Positions 41,243 through 53,900 of a DNA stretch of 58,630 bases are shown here, piece after piece. The notes beneath the pieces are model-generated. The model worked only from the letters and a program-made list of their open reading frames with translations, ran no database searches and was not told the origin of the DNA. Made by a program: the position numbers and the translations under genes. The first letter of the stretch is position 1, and each line of letters opens with the position of its first letter. This DNA comes from an uncultured Bacteroidales bacterium (GTDB lineage Bacteria > Bacteroidota > Bacteroidia > Bacteroidales > F082). Location of the stretch: positions 1-58,630 of the forward strand of contig CALCYT010000016.1 of the NCBI GenBank assembly GCA_937906455.1. Direction: 5' to 3'.

Positions 41243-41269
41243 CTGCGGTTGCCTGTGCTCACACCGCAG
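41243..41269 (-). other. Hairpin in the 5' leader of the lipoprotein/RHS operon
   Basis: CTGCGGT (41243-41249) and ACCGCAG (41263-41269) are perfect 7-bp arms around a 13-base loop, inside the transcribed leader (about 41325 to 41178). There is no U-tract, so it is not a terminator. I do not recognise a known riboswitch. The rest of the leader shows nothing clear. Confidence 0.6.
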
Positions 41270-41330
41270 ACTCAAGGGAATCGTTTTCAAAATCACTTTT
41301 CGCATATTCTTTAGTATTGAATTGACGCCG

Positions 41331-41361
41331 CAAAAATATAACAATAATATAGACTTGTCAA
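41331..41361 (-). promoter_or_regulatory. Promoter of the five-gene RHS operon
   Basis: On the minus strand TTGACA (41356-41361) and TATTTTTG (41331-41338) have the proper spacing. The start would be near 41325. It is divergent from, and about 80 bp away from, the pyrB promoter. Confidence 0.8.
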
Positions 41362-41440
41362 GAACTTTTTTCTTAAAAGATTTTAAGATTTCTTTCATTT
41401 TTGTGAAAATGATGTTAAAAAAAATTTTGTTGTTTTTTCC

Positions 41441-41470
41441 TTGACATCTGAAAAAATTGTCGTATATTTG
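41441..41470 (+). promoter_or_regulatory. Promoter of pyrBI
   Basis: TTGACA (41441-41446) and TATATTTG (41463-41470). The transcript would start about 41475-41477, at or next to the leader reading frame's ATG (41478). Confidence 0.82.
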
Positions 41471-41477
41471 CATTCCG

Positions 41478-41615
41478 ATGACAAGGCAAAAAACGTTACC
41501 GGATTTGCGTCAAAACGACGTCTGTAAAGGAAGCGATTCCTCAACTTTTCATCTTTATTTATCATCTGACGGTCACTTGAAGCCGTCTTTTTTTTGCTTG
41601 AAAATCAATTATTAA
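41478..41615 (+). CDS. Candidate pyrBI leader peptide (45 codons) crossing an attenuator
   Basis: An open frame starting ATG ACA AGG just after the pyrB promoter and ending TAA 21 bases before the pyrB ATG. It passes a small hairpin (GCGTC 41507-41511 with GACGT 41517-41521), a T-rich tract (41541-41566, about half T), then the terminator at 41568-41595, whose T-run it reads as Ser-Phe-Phe-Cys. E. coli pyrBI has a 44-codon leader with the same order, where slow UTP-limited transcription lets the ribosome cover the terminator. No ribosome-binding site is visible and translation would be nearly leaderless. Shown: frame, hairpin and T-run. Inferred: function. Confidence 0.5.
   Translation: MTRQKTLPDLRQNDVCKGSDSSTFHLYLSSDGHLKPSFFCLKINY
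41568..41595 (+). terminator. Intrinsic terminator/attenuator in the pyrB leader
   Basis: GACGG (41568-41572) pairs with CCGTC (41583-41587), with a possible T-G pair inside. Eight T residues (41588-41595) follow directly. It lies upstream of the pyrB start codon and within the leader reading frame, so it should act as an attenuator rather than an end-of-gene terminator. Confidence 0.7.
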
Positions 41616-41636
41616 TAATCAAAAAATAAAAAAACC

Positions 41637-42557
41637 ATGTCTATCTCATTAAAAAACCGCAGTCTGATATCCATCAGCGACTACACGCCGGAAGAAATTT
41701 GCCATGTTTTGGACATCGCAGAGGATTTCGAGAAGAACCCGCACCAGAACCTGCTCAACGGACGCATCATCGCCTCGCTCTTCTTCGAGCCGTCAACACG
41801 CACGCGACTCAGCTTTGAGACAGCGATACAGCTGCTCGGAGGCAACGTCATAGGCTTCAGCAGCACCGCAGGCACCAGCGTGCAGAAAGGCGAATCGCTC
41901 GCCGACACCATCACTATGGTGGCAAGTTACGCCGACCTCATCGTGATGCGAAACCCCATCGAAGGCTCGGCACGCTTCGCTTCGGAAGTGTCGAAAGTGC
42001 CCGTCATCAACGCGGGCGACGGTGCCAACCAGCACCCCACACAGTGCATGCTCGACCTCTACAGCATCCGTAAAACACAGGGAACCCTTGAAAATCTTGA
42101 GATTACACTCGTGGGCGACCTTAAATACGGACGCACGGTGCACAGCCTCGTGGAAGCTATGTGTCACTTCAACGCTAAGTTCAACCTCGTGTCCCCCGTC
42201 GAGCTGAAACTGCCAAGCGTGGTAAAACAGCACATCAAAGACCGTAACCTCGAGTATCACCAATATACAGAGTTAGAAGATGCCATCCCGCACTCCGACA
42301 TCATCTATATGACTCGCATCCAACGCGAACGCTTCCCCGACCCGGAAGAATACGAAAAGGTTAAGAATTCCTATGTGTTGCGTAATGCAATGCTCGACAA
42401 CGCAAAGCCTAACTGCCGCGTCATGCACCCGCTCCCACGCGTCAATGAAATACATGTCGATGTTGACAGCAACCCGAAAGCGTACTACTTCCAGCAAGCG
42501 CAAAACGGCGTCTATGCCCGTCAAGCTCTCATCGCAACCATCTTAGGATTAAAATAA
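41637..42557 (+). CDS. pyrB: Aspartate carbamoyltransferase catalytic subunit
   Basis: A 306-residue enzyme joining carbamoyl phosphate and aspartate in pyrimidine synthesis. Motifs: FEPSTRTRLSFE (carbamoyl-phosphate site), GTSVQKGESLADT (the mobile 80s loop Ser-Lys), HPTQCMLDLY, GDLKYGRTVHSL, and HPLPRVNEI. It is of the length that pairs with a PyrI regulatory subunit, encoded 45 bp downstream. Upstream is a promoter and a 155-base leader with an attenuator-like terminator. The pyrB-pyrI spacer is AT-rich with loose TTAAATC-type repeats. Confidence 0.97.
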   Translation: MSISLKNRSLISISDYTPEEICHVLDIAEDFEKNPHQNLLNGRIIASLFFEPSTRTRLSFETAIQLLGGNVIGFSSTAGTSVQKGESLADTITMVASYADLIVMRNPIEGSARFASEVSKVPVINAGDGANQHPTQCMLDLYSIRKTQGTLENLEITLVGDLKYGRTVHSLVEAMCHFNAKFNLVSPVELKLPSVVKQHIKDRNLEYHQYTELEDAIPHSDIIYMTRIQRERFPDPEEYEKVKNSYVLRNAMLDNAKPNCRVMHPLPRVNEIHVDVDSNPKAYYFQQAQNGVYARQALIATILGLK

Positions 42558-42602
42558 TTAAATCGTTAAATCTAAAATCTTTGAATCTTTAAATAAATAA
42601 TT

Positions 42603-43070
42603 ATGGAAAAGAGAAAAGAACTGATTGTATCAGCCATTGAAAACGGTACAGTTATCGACCATATCCCTGCCGACAAAGTCTTTCTGGTGGTTAAAATCCT
42701 CGGACTCGACAAGGTGAACAACCCTGTTTATTTAGGCATCAACGTGGAAAGCAAAAAATACGGAAAAAAAGGCTTCATAAAGGTGTCCGACAAATATTTC
42801 GACCCAGAAGACTATAACAAAATCGGTTTGGTCGCCCCGACTGCGTCAATAATCGAAATCAAGGATTTTGAGGTCATCAAGAAACAGACCGTCACCATCC
42901 CCGAGCATATCGAACACATTGTGAAATGCTTCAACCCCAACTGCGTGACCAACAAGGAACACGATGTCCCGACTAAATTCAAGGTCATAAAAGACGCTCA
43001 AGGTGCCATCAAGCTGCATTGCCATTACTGCGAGAAGAACACTACACAGGATAAGCTGGAGTTCGTTTAG
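42603..43070 (+). CDS. pyrI: Aspartate carbamoyltransferase regulatory subunit
   Basis: A 155-residue regulatory chain with an N-terminal allosteric nucleotide-binding domain (ENGTVIDHIPADKVFLVVKIL) and a C-terminal zinc domain holding four cysteines (CFNPNC and CHYC). It joins PyrB trimers into the dodecamer and gives CTP/UTP inhibition and ATP activation. It follows pyrB in the same transcript and is convergent with the gene at 43149. Confidence 0.97.
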   Translation: MEKRKELIVSAIENGTVIDHIPADKVFLVVKILGLDKVNNPVYLGINVESKKYGKKGFIKVSDKYFDPEDYNKIGLVAPTASIIEIKDFEVIKKQTVTIPEHIEHIVKCFNPNCVTNKEHDVPTKFKVIKDAQGAIKLHCHYCEKNTTQDKLEFV

Positions 43071-43079
43071 AGTGGAGTT

Positions 43080-43106
43080 TTAAGAGTTGAGAGTGGAAAC
43101 TCTTAA
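43080..43106. terminator. Hairpin between pyrI and the convergent lipoprotein gene
   Basis: TTAAGAGTT (43080-43088) and AACTCTTAA (43098-43106) are perfect 9-bp arms with a 9-base loop. A second AACTCTTA follows at 43105-43112. The element is AT-rich with only weak T-runs nearby (ATTTTTTCCC at 43131-43140). It is built from the AACTCTTA/GAGAGTT-type repeats seen elsewhere in the window and may end both transcripts. Confidence 0.55.
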
Positions 43107-43148
43107 CTCTTAATAATCGTGTGCTTGGGGATTTTTTCCCGTTGATTG

Positions 43149-45005
43149 TCATATGTCACGGACAAGGCGGACAGAGCGATAACCGCCGCTCTTACCTTTA
43201 TCTTCAGTGTTCACATTACCGCTATCAAAGAACAGACGGCGAGCATTGGAACTGGATGCCGAAGTACTGGTCCAGTACCAGCCCATATTACCGAAGTCTC
43301 TCCAATTAGATGGTTCATAAGACCCCGGTGCAGGCAAAACGACAATGCCGGCACTCTGCATGGCGGCAAAGTTAGTGGCACTATATGCTATTGCATTATC
43401 ATCTTTTTTATTATCGAAAGTGGTTGGCTTGGTACCCATAGTAGTCTCGTTCCAATCACTCTCCGCGAAATCGTCAGGGAAAATGAGCAAGTAGCGTTTG
43501 TTATTCACTCCTATATCATCCGCAGTACTTGTTATTTTGGCAAAGTGATGCCATCTAACGGTGCGTTTGACATTATTATAATGCCCCAGCAGATAATTCA
43601 TCTCATTGAAGGAAAGGCCGCGCCAGCCAGGTAAAGCCGTGGTGATTTCGTCCAGCAAGGCAGATTCTCCGCTGCTGGCAGATTGGAACACCGTTCCCCA
43701 GTAGAAGTGTTGGGAGCCGTTCTCTTTGCCCTTTGCTGACGCAGAAGTGTTGTACTCCCATGAATTATTGGACACAAATGCCCATGTGTCGCTGGTGTAT
43801 GTCAGGTTGCCTGAGGCAAACCTCACCTGGTCTCCGCTGGAGTTGACGGTAAACAAGCCCGGGAGAGCACCGGTAGGCAAGTCGGTTGTAAGCACCACAT
43901 CGTAGCCGGCACCATCATTGGTGTAATACCCGTTTGTATCAATGGCCGGGACACTCACGTCAGTGCTGGTATAGCCCGTGGCGTTAGCCTTGGCGTTAGT
44001 CACCGCAGCCTGCGGCAGAAGTATTGCCCAACGCACATCTTTCGATTCCGCGTGAAGCGTGATGTCGCCGTCACCAACCTTGCTGAATGTATATGGCTCG
44101 CCGGTGGTGGCTCCGTTGTTGGCGGAGAAGTCAACAATAACAGTGTTCTTCATGCCGTCGATGGTGACTTCATGAGCCATCAAAATGGCGTCGGTGCTGA
44201 GTTTGAACTTCACTATCGCGCACTTGTTATACAATGTGGCTTCGTAATTTGTCTGAGCTGAATTGTAACAATAAGTAGAATGTCCGTATGATATCACAGG
44301 ATACTTTTCTGTCTGGTCGGTGATGTTCACATAAAAAGTTGTAGTGGTGTTTGCCGTAGGTTTGGCCGCAGTTTCACTATCTTTCATCGACACTTTATTG
44401 CCCATAAAATAAAAATGCAGATAGTCGTCTTCATTCTTTGGGTCAATGGTGCCGGAAAATTTCTCTGTAGAACTGTTGTATAAAAGATATCCGCAGTATT
44501 TCCCATTGTTGCCAACGTAGATGGTGTCGTTAGTTTCCCATGTCACGGTGGCATAGGCGGGGTCACTGTGTCCCGTGGGGTTAACCACCACCTTCGAGCC
44601 GTTGTCAACGTTCAGCGTGATGAAGACTCCTTCGGTCACCGCACTGGTGACGGTGTCAACGTCTTTCTTGCACTGCGTGAAGCACAGCATCAGTGCTATT
44701 GTGATGAGCATCACGACACCTTTGTTGTGCGATTTTGAGGTCTTGCGCGATTTTTGCGAGCGGCGGCGTGCCAAGGCGTAGCCCGCACCCGCTGCCCCGA
44801 GGACGAGAAGTCCGTCGCTGAGAGGAGCGGTCTGTCCGATTCCGTTGTTTACAATAGTCCATGTGACAACCGAGCTGGGCCCGTTGAAGCTGTCGTCAAC
44901 GCGCAGCAGGTCGTCGCGCTGCGCCGACGCGCTCATTGGCAACAGCATTCCCAATGCCATCGCCACAACAAAAGCCATCGCTTTCAGTATTACCGCTTCT
45001 TTCAT
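43149..45005 (-). CDS. Fimbrillin-like surface lipoprotein with a fused N-terminal exported segment
   Basis: A 618-residue frame that looks like two exported proteins joined. Residues 1-29 are a signal peptide; 30-64 are a short beta segment; 65-79 (DGLLVLGAAGAGYAL) plus basic 80-95 resemble a PID-CTERM-like sorting tail. Residues 97-112 (VVMLITIALMLCFTQC) then form a second signal with lipobox Cys112. After that a fimbrillin/Mfa-like beta domain (about 120-390) and a C-terminal domain (about 395-618) of the DUF1566-like type (VRFASGNLTYTSDTWAF, WRGLSFNEMNYLLG, GMGWYWTSTS-like, GYRSVRLVRD). An internal ATG just before the second signal could make a separate lipoprotein. The first part could equally be a real N-terminal extension. 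Confidence 0.75.
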   Translation of the reverse strand: MKEAVILKAMAFVVAMALGMLLPMSASAQRDDLLRVDDSFNGPSSVVTWTIVNNGIGQTAPLSDGLLVLGAAGAGYALARRRSQKSRKTSKSHNKGVVMLITIALMLCFTQCKKDVDTVTSAVTEGVFITLNVDNGSKVVVNPTGHSDPAYATVTWETNDTIYVGNNGKYCGYLLYNSSTEKFSGTIDPKNEDDYLHFYFMGNKVSMKDSETAAKPTANTTTTFYVNITDQTEKYPVISYGHSTYCYNSAQTNYEATLYNKCAIVKFKLSTDAILMAHEVTIDGMKNTVIVDFSANNGATTGEPYTFSKVGDGDITLHAESKDVRWAILLPQAAVTNAKANATGYTSTDVSVPAIDTNGYYTNDGAGYDVVLTTDLPTGALPGLFTVNSSGDQVRFASGNLTYTSDTWAFVSNNSWEYNTSASAKGKENGSQHFYWGTVFQSASSGESALLDEITTALPGWRGLSFNEMNYLLGHYNNVKRTVRWHHFAKITSTADDIGVNNKRYLLIFPDDFAESDWNETTMGTKPTTFDNKKDDNAIAYSATNFAAMQSAGIVVLPAPGSYEPSNWRDFGNMGWYWTSTSASSSNARRLFFDSGNVNTEDKGKSGGYRSVRLVRDI

Positions 45006-45103
45006 GCGCTTATCTGCTCAAAATCAAAAGAACTTGCTAAGATACAACATTTTTTAATACCGCCCCCTAAAAAAATCATTTTTTTAATTTTTTTGGTAAG
45101 CCC

Positions 45104-45284
45104 CTCTCAACTCCAAACTCTCAACTAAAAAACTGACTCTAAACTCTCAACTCTAAACTTTAATCTTCTAAACTTATAATCTTATAAACTAATCTAAACT
45201 CTAAACTAAAAGATTTATTCACCAAAGGTGAATGCTTTCGCTTCGCTCAGGTCTCCACTTCGCTTCGCTCCGGTCGAAATGACA
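45104..45284. repeat. Composite repeat: heptad array plus palindromic elements
   Basis: 45104-45211 is a CTCTCAA/CTAAACT array; 45168-45211 is identical to 1-44 and 75-118. It is followed by a hairpin ATTCACC-AAA-GGTGAAT (45217-45233) and by a GTCTCCACTTCGCTTCGCTCCGGTCGAAATGACA-type half of the 17381 palindrome (45251-45284). The whole 302-bp region between the DUF3467 gene and the fimbrillin-like gene contains no gene. Confidence 0.88.
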
Positions 45285-45307
45285 ACCCTACTCTCTACTC
45301 TAAACCC

Positions 45308-45607
45308 TTACGCCTCCCCTGCGCTTCCCATCGTGAACGGTGCTATTGTGTCGTTGACATCTTTGATAGGACCGAAATTCTGCTCGTATTTCTGCAGGTT
45401 GTCGGCCAACGCCCTATATAGACGTTTCGCGTTCTGCGGGGTCATGATGACTCTTGAGCGCACCTTGGCCTTCTGCACAGCCGGTGCTATCTGGGCGAAA
45501 TCAACCACAAACTCCGTCGGAGAATGGCTGATAATCGCCAAATTCGAATACACGCCGTCAGCAACAGCCTCAGGCAAATCAATGTTCAGTTGTTTCTTGT
45601 TTTCCAT
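45308..45607 (-). CDS. DUF3467 protein
   Basis: A 99-residue protein with the DUF3467 pattern: GVYSNLAIISHSPTEFVVDFAQIAPAVQKAKVRSRVIMTPQNAKRL and ALADNLQKYEQNFGPI. The family is found next to rpoC in many Bacteroidota; its function is unknown to me. It lies about 120 bp downstream of rpoC, separated by a heptad array, and is the last gene of the rpoBC transcript. Confidence 0.92.
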   Translation of the reverse strand: MENKKQLNIDLPEAVADGVYSNLAIISHSPTEFVVDFAQIAPAVQKAKVRSRVIMTPQNAKRLYRALADNLQKYEQNFGPIKDVNDTIAPFTMGSAGEA

Positions 45608-45679
45608 AATTTATCATTTTATCAATTCATCAAACTACAGCCATCAGCCATCAGCATCAAACCACACTGACGGCTCAAC

Positions 45680-45721
45680 GCTAATGGCTAATGGCTAATG
45701 ACTAATGGCTAATGGCCAAAT
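45680..45721 (-). repeat. Heptad array GCTAATG between rpoC and DUF3467
   Basis: Six 7-base units start at 45680, 45687, 45694, 45701, 45708 and 45715: GCTAATG (three times), ACTAATG, GCTAATG, GCCAAAT. On the coding (minus) strand this is CATTAGC, so TAG recurs in every frame. CAGCCAT-type heptads precede it at 45640-45665. Confidence 0.93.
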
Positions 45722-45726
45722 AACGC

Positions 45727-50028
<4,302 letters not shown>

Positions 50029-50054
50029 AGATTTACAAAATATTAAGAGCTTTT

Positions 50055-53000
50055 TTATTCAAACGTAATTTCAAGTCCGAGTCCGCGCAATTCGTGAACC
50101 AAAACATTGAATGACTCCGGGATACCGGGCGTAGGCATGTTATCGCCTTTCACTATCGACTCGTAAGCCTTAGCTCTGCCGACGACATCATCCGACTTCA
50201 CCGTCAGTATTTCCTGGAGGACGTTGCTCGCACCGAAAGCCTCGAGTGCCCACACCTCCATCTCACCGAAACGCTGTCCGCCGAACTGTGCCTTACCACC
50301 AAGTGGCTGCTGTGTTATCAACGAATATGGGCCTATCGAGCGGGCGTGCATCTTGTCGTCAACCATGTGGTGCAGCTTCAGCATGTAGATGTAACCTACC
50401 GTGGCCTGCTGGTCAAACGGCTCGCCTGTCTCGCCGTCGTAAAGCTGCACTCTGCCGTTCTCCGGCAGACCCGCCTTACGCATGTATTCGTTGATTTCTT
50501 CTAATGTGGCGCCATCAAAGATAGGTGTGGCAAACTTCAATCCGAGTTCGTGACCTGCCCATCCCAACACCGTCTCGTATATCTGACCTAAGTTCATACG
50601 CGAAGGCACGCCCAACGGGTTCAACACTATATCGACAGGTGTGCCATCCTCAAGGAACGGCATGTCTTCCTCACGCACGATTCTTGAAACGATACCTTTG
50701 TTACCGTGACGACCTGCCATCTTATCACCGATGTTGAGCTTACGCTTCTGTGCCACATACACTTTCGCCATCTGGACGATGCCGTTCGGGAGCTCGTCGC
50801 CGACGCTGGCGACATTCTTCTTGCGGCTGTAAACACCGTTGATTTCCTTGCACTTGATGTTGTAGTTGTTGACTAACTTCACTATGCAGTCGTTGATGTT
50901 GGCGTCGGTGGTCCACTTATACGGGTTGACAGTCATGAAGTCGATGGTAGCCAATGCTTTCTGGGTGAACTTCACCTTCTTTGGAATGATGGTCTCTTTG
51001 AAGTTGTTGTAAACGCCCGTAGAGGTACGGCCGCTCAACATCGACATCAGTTTTTCCATCATCCTCGCCTTCAAGGCGTCAAGCTCTTTCTGGCATTCGG
51101 CGTCGAGTTCGGCTATGATGTCTTTGTCTTTCGACTTGGCTTTTCTGTCTTTCACCACTCTGGAGAACAGGCGTTTTCCTATGACGACACCCTTCATTGA
51201 AGGACCTGCCTTGAGTGAGGCGTTCTTCACATCGCCTGCCTTGTCGCCGAAGATGGCGCGCAGCAGCTTCTCCTCCGGTGTCGGGTCGGTCTCGCCCTTA
51301 GGAGTTATCTTACCTATTAATATATCGCCTTCCTTCACGTCGGCACCCACGCGGATAAGACCGTTCTCGTCCAAGTCCTTGGTGGCGTCGGCACTGACGT
51401 TGGGGATATCGTTGGTCAACTCTTCCAAACCGCGTTTCGTGTCACGCACCTCAAGGGTGAATTCCTCGATGTGAATTGAGGTGAAGAGGTCTTCCTTGAC
51501 GATTTTCTCCGAGATCACGATAGCATCCTCGTAGTTATAGCCCTTCCAAGGCATGAAAGCGACTTTCAGGTTGCGTCCCAATGCGAGGTCACCGCCCTGT
51601 GTGGCATAACCCTCGGTAAGAATCTGTCCCTTCGTCACCTTGTCGCCTTTTCTTACGATAGGCTTCTGGTTGATGCTCGTGCTCTGGTTTGTTCTTATAT
51701 ATTTAATAAGGTTGTATGTCTTCACGTCGTCATCGAAGCTGACAAGACGCTCCTTGTCGGTTCTGTCGTATCTGATGATAATCTTCGTGGAATCGACGTA
51801 TATCACCTCGCCATCGCCTTCAGCCTCCACTAATGTGCGCGAATCTCTTGCCACGTAATGTTCTATGCCTGTCCCGACGATAGGAGCTTCCGGTGACATC
51901 AACGGCACAGCCTGACGCATCATGTTAGAGCCCATCAAGGCGCGGTTGGCGTCGTCGTGTTCCAAGAACGGAATCAACGAGGCGGCCACCGACGACATCT
52001 GGTTTGGAGCCACGTCGATGAGTTGCAACTCGTCAGGTGTCACTATAGGATAGTCGGCGATCTGACGTGCCTTCAGCCTCTCGTCAGTGATGTTGCCTTC
52101 GTCGTCCATGCCGGTGCATGCCTGCGCTATGATCTTGTTGTCTTCCTCTTCCGCTGTCAGATAAACCGGCGGATTGATGAAATCGACTTTGCCTTCTTTC
52201 ACCTCACGGTATGGCGTCTCGATGAATCCGAGGTTGTTTATCTTCGCGAACACGCAGAGCGATGAGATAAGACCGATGTTAGGGCCTTCAGGTGTCTCGA
52301 TGGTGCAAAGACGTCCGTAGTGTGTGTAGTGAACGTCACGCACCTCGAAGCCTGCGCGGTCACGGCTGATACCGCCGGGACCTAAGGCAGAGATACGGCG
52401 TTTGTGCGTCAGCTCCGACAACGGGTTGGTCTGATCCATGAACTGTGACAGCTGGTTGGTGCCGAAGAACGAGTTGATCACCGACGACAATGTCTTCGCA
52501 TTGATGAGGTCGGTTGGGGTGAACGACTCGTTGTCGCGGACGTTCATACGCTCGCGGATGGTCCTCGCCATACGAGCGAGACCTACGCCGAACTGTGCGT
52601 ACAGCTGCTCGCCCACAGTCCTGATACGACGGTTGCTCAGGTGGTCGATATCATCAACCTCAGCCTTCTGGTTGGAAAGCTCAATCAAATATTTGATGAT
52701 AGCGATTATATCTTCATTTGTCAAGACCTTGACGTCGTCAGGGATGTTCAGGCCGAGCTTGCGGTTGATACGGTAGCGACCGACTTCGCCGAGGTCATAA
52801 CGTTTGTCGGAGAAGAAGAGCTTTCTGATGATGTCGCGCGCCGTCTCCTCGTCTGGCGGTTCCGCGTTACGGAGCTGGCGGTAGATGTATTCGACAGCGT
52901 CTTTCTCCGAGTTTGTTGTGTCTTTCTGTAATGTGTTGAAAATAATGGCGTAATCGTTGGTGTTGATTTCTTCTCTGTCGAGGAGGATGGTCTTCACGCC

Positions 53001-53861
53001 TTTCTCGATAATCTTGTCGATATGCTCGTTTTCGAGAATGACGCCGCGGTCGATGATTATCTCGTTACGTTCGATGGTGACGCATTCACCTGTCTCCTCG
53101 TTGATGAAGTCTTCAAACCATGAGTGCAACACTTTTGCTGCGAGGCGACGACCCACCACACGTTTCAAGCCGCTCTTTGTCACCTTCACTTCCTCGGCGA
53201 GGTTGAATATGTCGAGGATGTCCTTATCGGTCTCATAGCCGATGGCGCGGAGCAGTGTGGTGATTGGCAATTTCTTCTTGCGGTCGATATAGGCATACAT
53301 CACGTTGCTGATATCGGTCGAGAATTCCATCCATGAGCCTTTGAACGGTATGATACGCGCCGAATACAGCGTGGTGCCGTTGGTGTGTACGCTTGAACCG
53401 AAGAACACGCCGGGAGAACGGTGCAGCTGTGACACTACGACACGTTCCGCTCCGTTGATGACAAAAGTACCCTGAGGTGTCATATACGGTATCAGGCCTA
53501 AATACACATCTTGGACAACGGTCTCGAAATCCTCATGCTCCTCGTCGTTGCATGAGAGTTTCAGTTTTGCCTTGAGTCTTACGCAATAGCTCAAGCCACG
53601 TTCTATGCATTCAGCGATAGTATATTGTGGGGCATCAATGTAGTAGTCGAGAAACTCGAGTACAAAGTTGTTTCTGGCGTCGGTTATCGGGAAATTCTCC
53701 GAAAAGACCTTGAACAGGCCCTCGTTCTTACGATTGTCAGGATTAGTCTCAAGCTGGAAGAAGTCACGGAATGACTTCAGCTGGATGTCCAGAAAATCAG
53801 GATAGTCGAAAGGCTTCTTGATTGACGCGAAACTGATTCTATCTAATTTAATGTCTGCCAA
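50055..53861 (-). CDS. rpoB: RNA polymerase beta subunit
   Basis: A 1268-residue subunit with the rifampicin-pocket region FFGTNQLSQFMDQTNPLSELTHKRRISALGPGG, GRHGNKGIVSR, the MPWKGYNYEDAI block and the C-terminal GEMEVWALEAFGA. In the rifampicin region the sensitive-type residues Q, D, H, R and S are present as in wild-type proteins. A 138-base spacer rich in hairpins separates it from rplL. Confidence 0.98.
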   Translation of the reverse strand: MADIKLDRISFASIKKPFDYPDFLDIQLKSFRDFFQLETNPDNRKNEGLFKVFSENFPITDARNNFVLEFLDYYIDAPQYTIAECIERGLSYCVRLKAKLKLSCNDEEHEDFETVVQDVYLGLIPYMTPQGTFVINGAERVVVSQLHRSPGVFFGSSVHTNGTTLYSARIIPFKGSWMEFSTDISNVMYAYIDRKKKLPITTLLRAIGYETDKDILDIFNLAEEVKVTKSGLKRVVGRRLAAKVLHSWFEDFINEETGECVTIERNEIIIDRGVILENEHIDKIIEKGVKTILLDREEINTNDYAIIFNTLQKDTTNSEKDAVEYIYRQLRNAEPPDEETARDIIRKLFFSDKRYDLGEVGRYRINRKLGLNIPDDVKVLTNEDIIAIIKYLIELSNQKAEVDDIDHLSNRRIRTVGEQLYAQFGVGLARMARTIRERMNVRDNESFTPTDLINAKTLSSVINSFFGTNQLSQFMDQTNPLSELTHKRRISALGPGGISRDRAGFEVRDVHYTHYGRLCTIETPEGPNIGLISSLCVFAKINNLGFIETPYREVKEGKVDFINPPVYLTAEEEDNKIIAQACTGMDDEGNITDERLKARQIADYPIVTPDELQLIDVAPNQMSSVAASLIPFLEHDDANRALMGSNMMRQAVPLMSPEAPIVGTGIEHYVARDSRTLVEAEGDGEVIYVDSTKIIIRYDRTDKERLVSFDDDVKTYNLIKYIRTNQSTSINQKPIVRKGDKVTKGQILTEGYATQGGDLALGRNLKVAFMPWKGYNYEDAIVISEKIVKEDLFTSIHIEEFTLEVRDTKRGLEELTNDIPNVSADATKDLDENGLIRVGADVKEGDILIGKITPKGETDPTPEEKLLRAIFGDKAGDVKNASLKAGPSMKGVVIGKRLFSRVVKDRKAKSKDKDIIAELDAECQKELDALKARMMEKLMSMLSGRTSTGVYNNFKETIIPKKVKFTQKALATIDFMTVNPYKWTTDANINDCIVKLVNNYNIKCKEINGVYSRKKNVASVGDELPNGIVQMAKVYVAQKRKLNIGDKMAGRHGNKGIVSRIVREEDMPFLEDGTPVDIVLNPLGVPSRMNLGQIYETVLGWAGHELGLKFATPIFDGATLEEINEYMRKAGLPENGRVQLYDGETGEPFDQQATVGYIYMLKLHHMVDDKMHARSIGPYSLITQQPLGGKAQFGGQRFGEMEVWALEAFGASNVLQEILTVKSDDVVGRAKAYESIVKGDNMPTPGIPESFNVLVHELRGLGLEITFE

Positions 53862-53900
53862 AGTGTTAATGTTTTAATTGTTTCTAAAAGCTATTATATT

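Noticed and set aside
41178..41330. Riboswitch before the RHS operon
   Set aside because: Only one simple stem is visible and no known aptamer consensus could be recognised.
30931..41361. Prophage or contractile injection system
   Set aside because: No tail tube, sheath, baseplate, capsid or integrase genes are present; the fibre-like protein has a Sec signal peptide.
41174..41473. Minus-strand frame over the pyrB/RHS divergent region
   Set aside because: It spans both promoters and the leader and resembles no protein.
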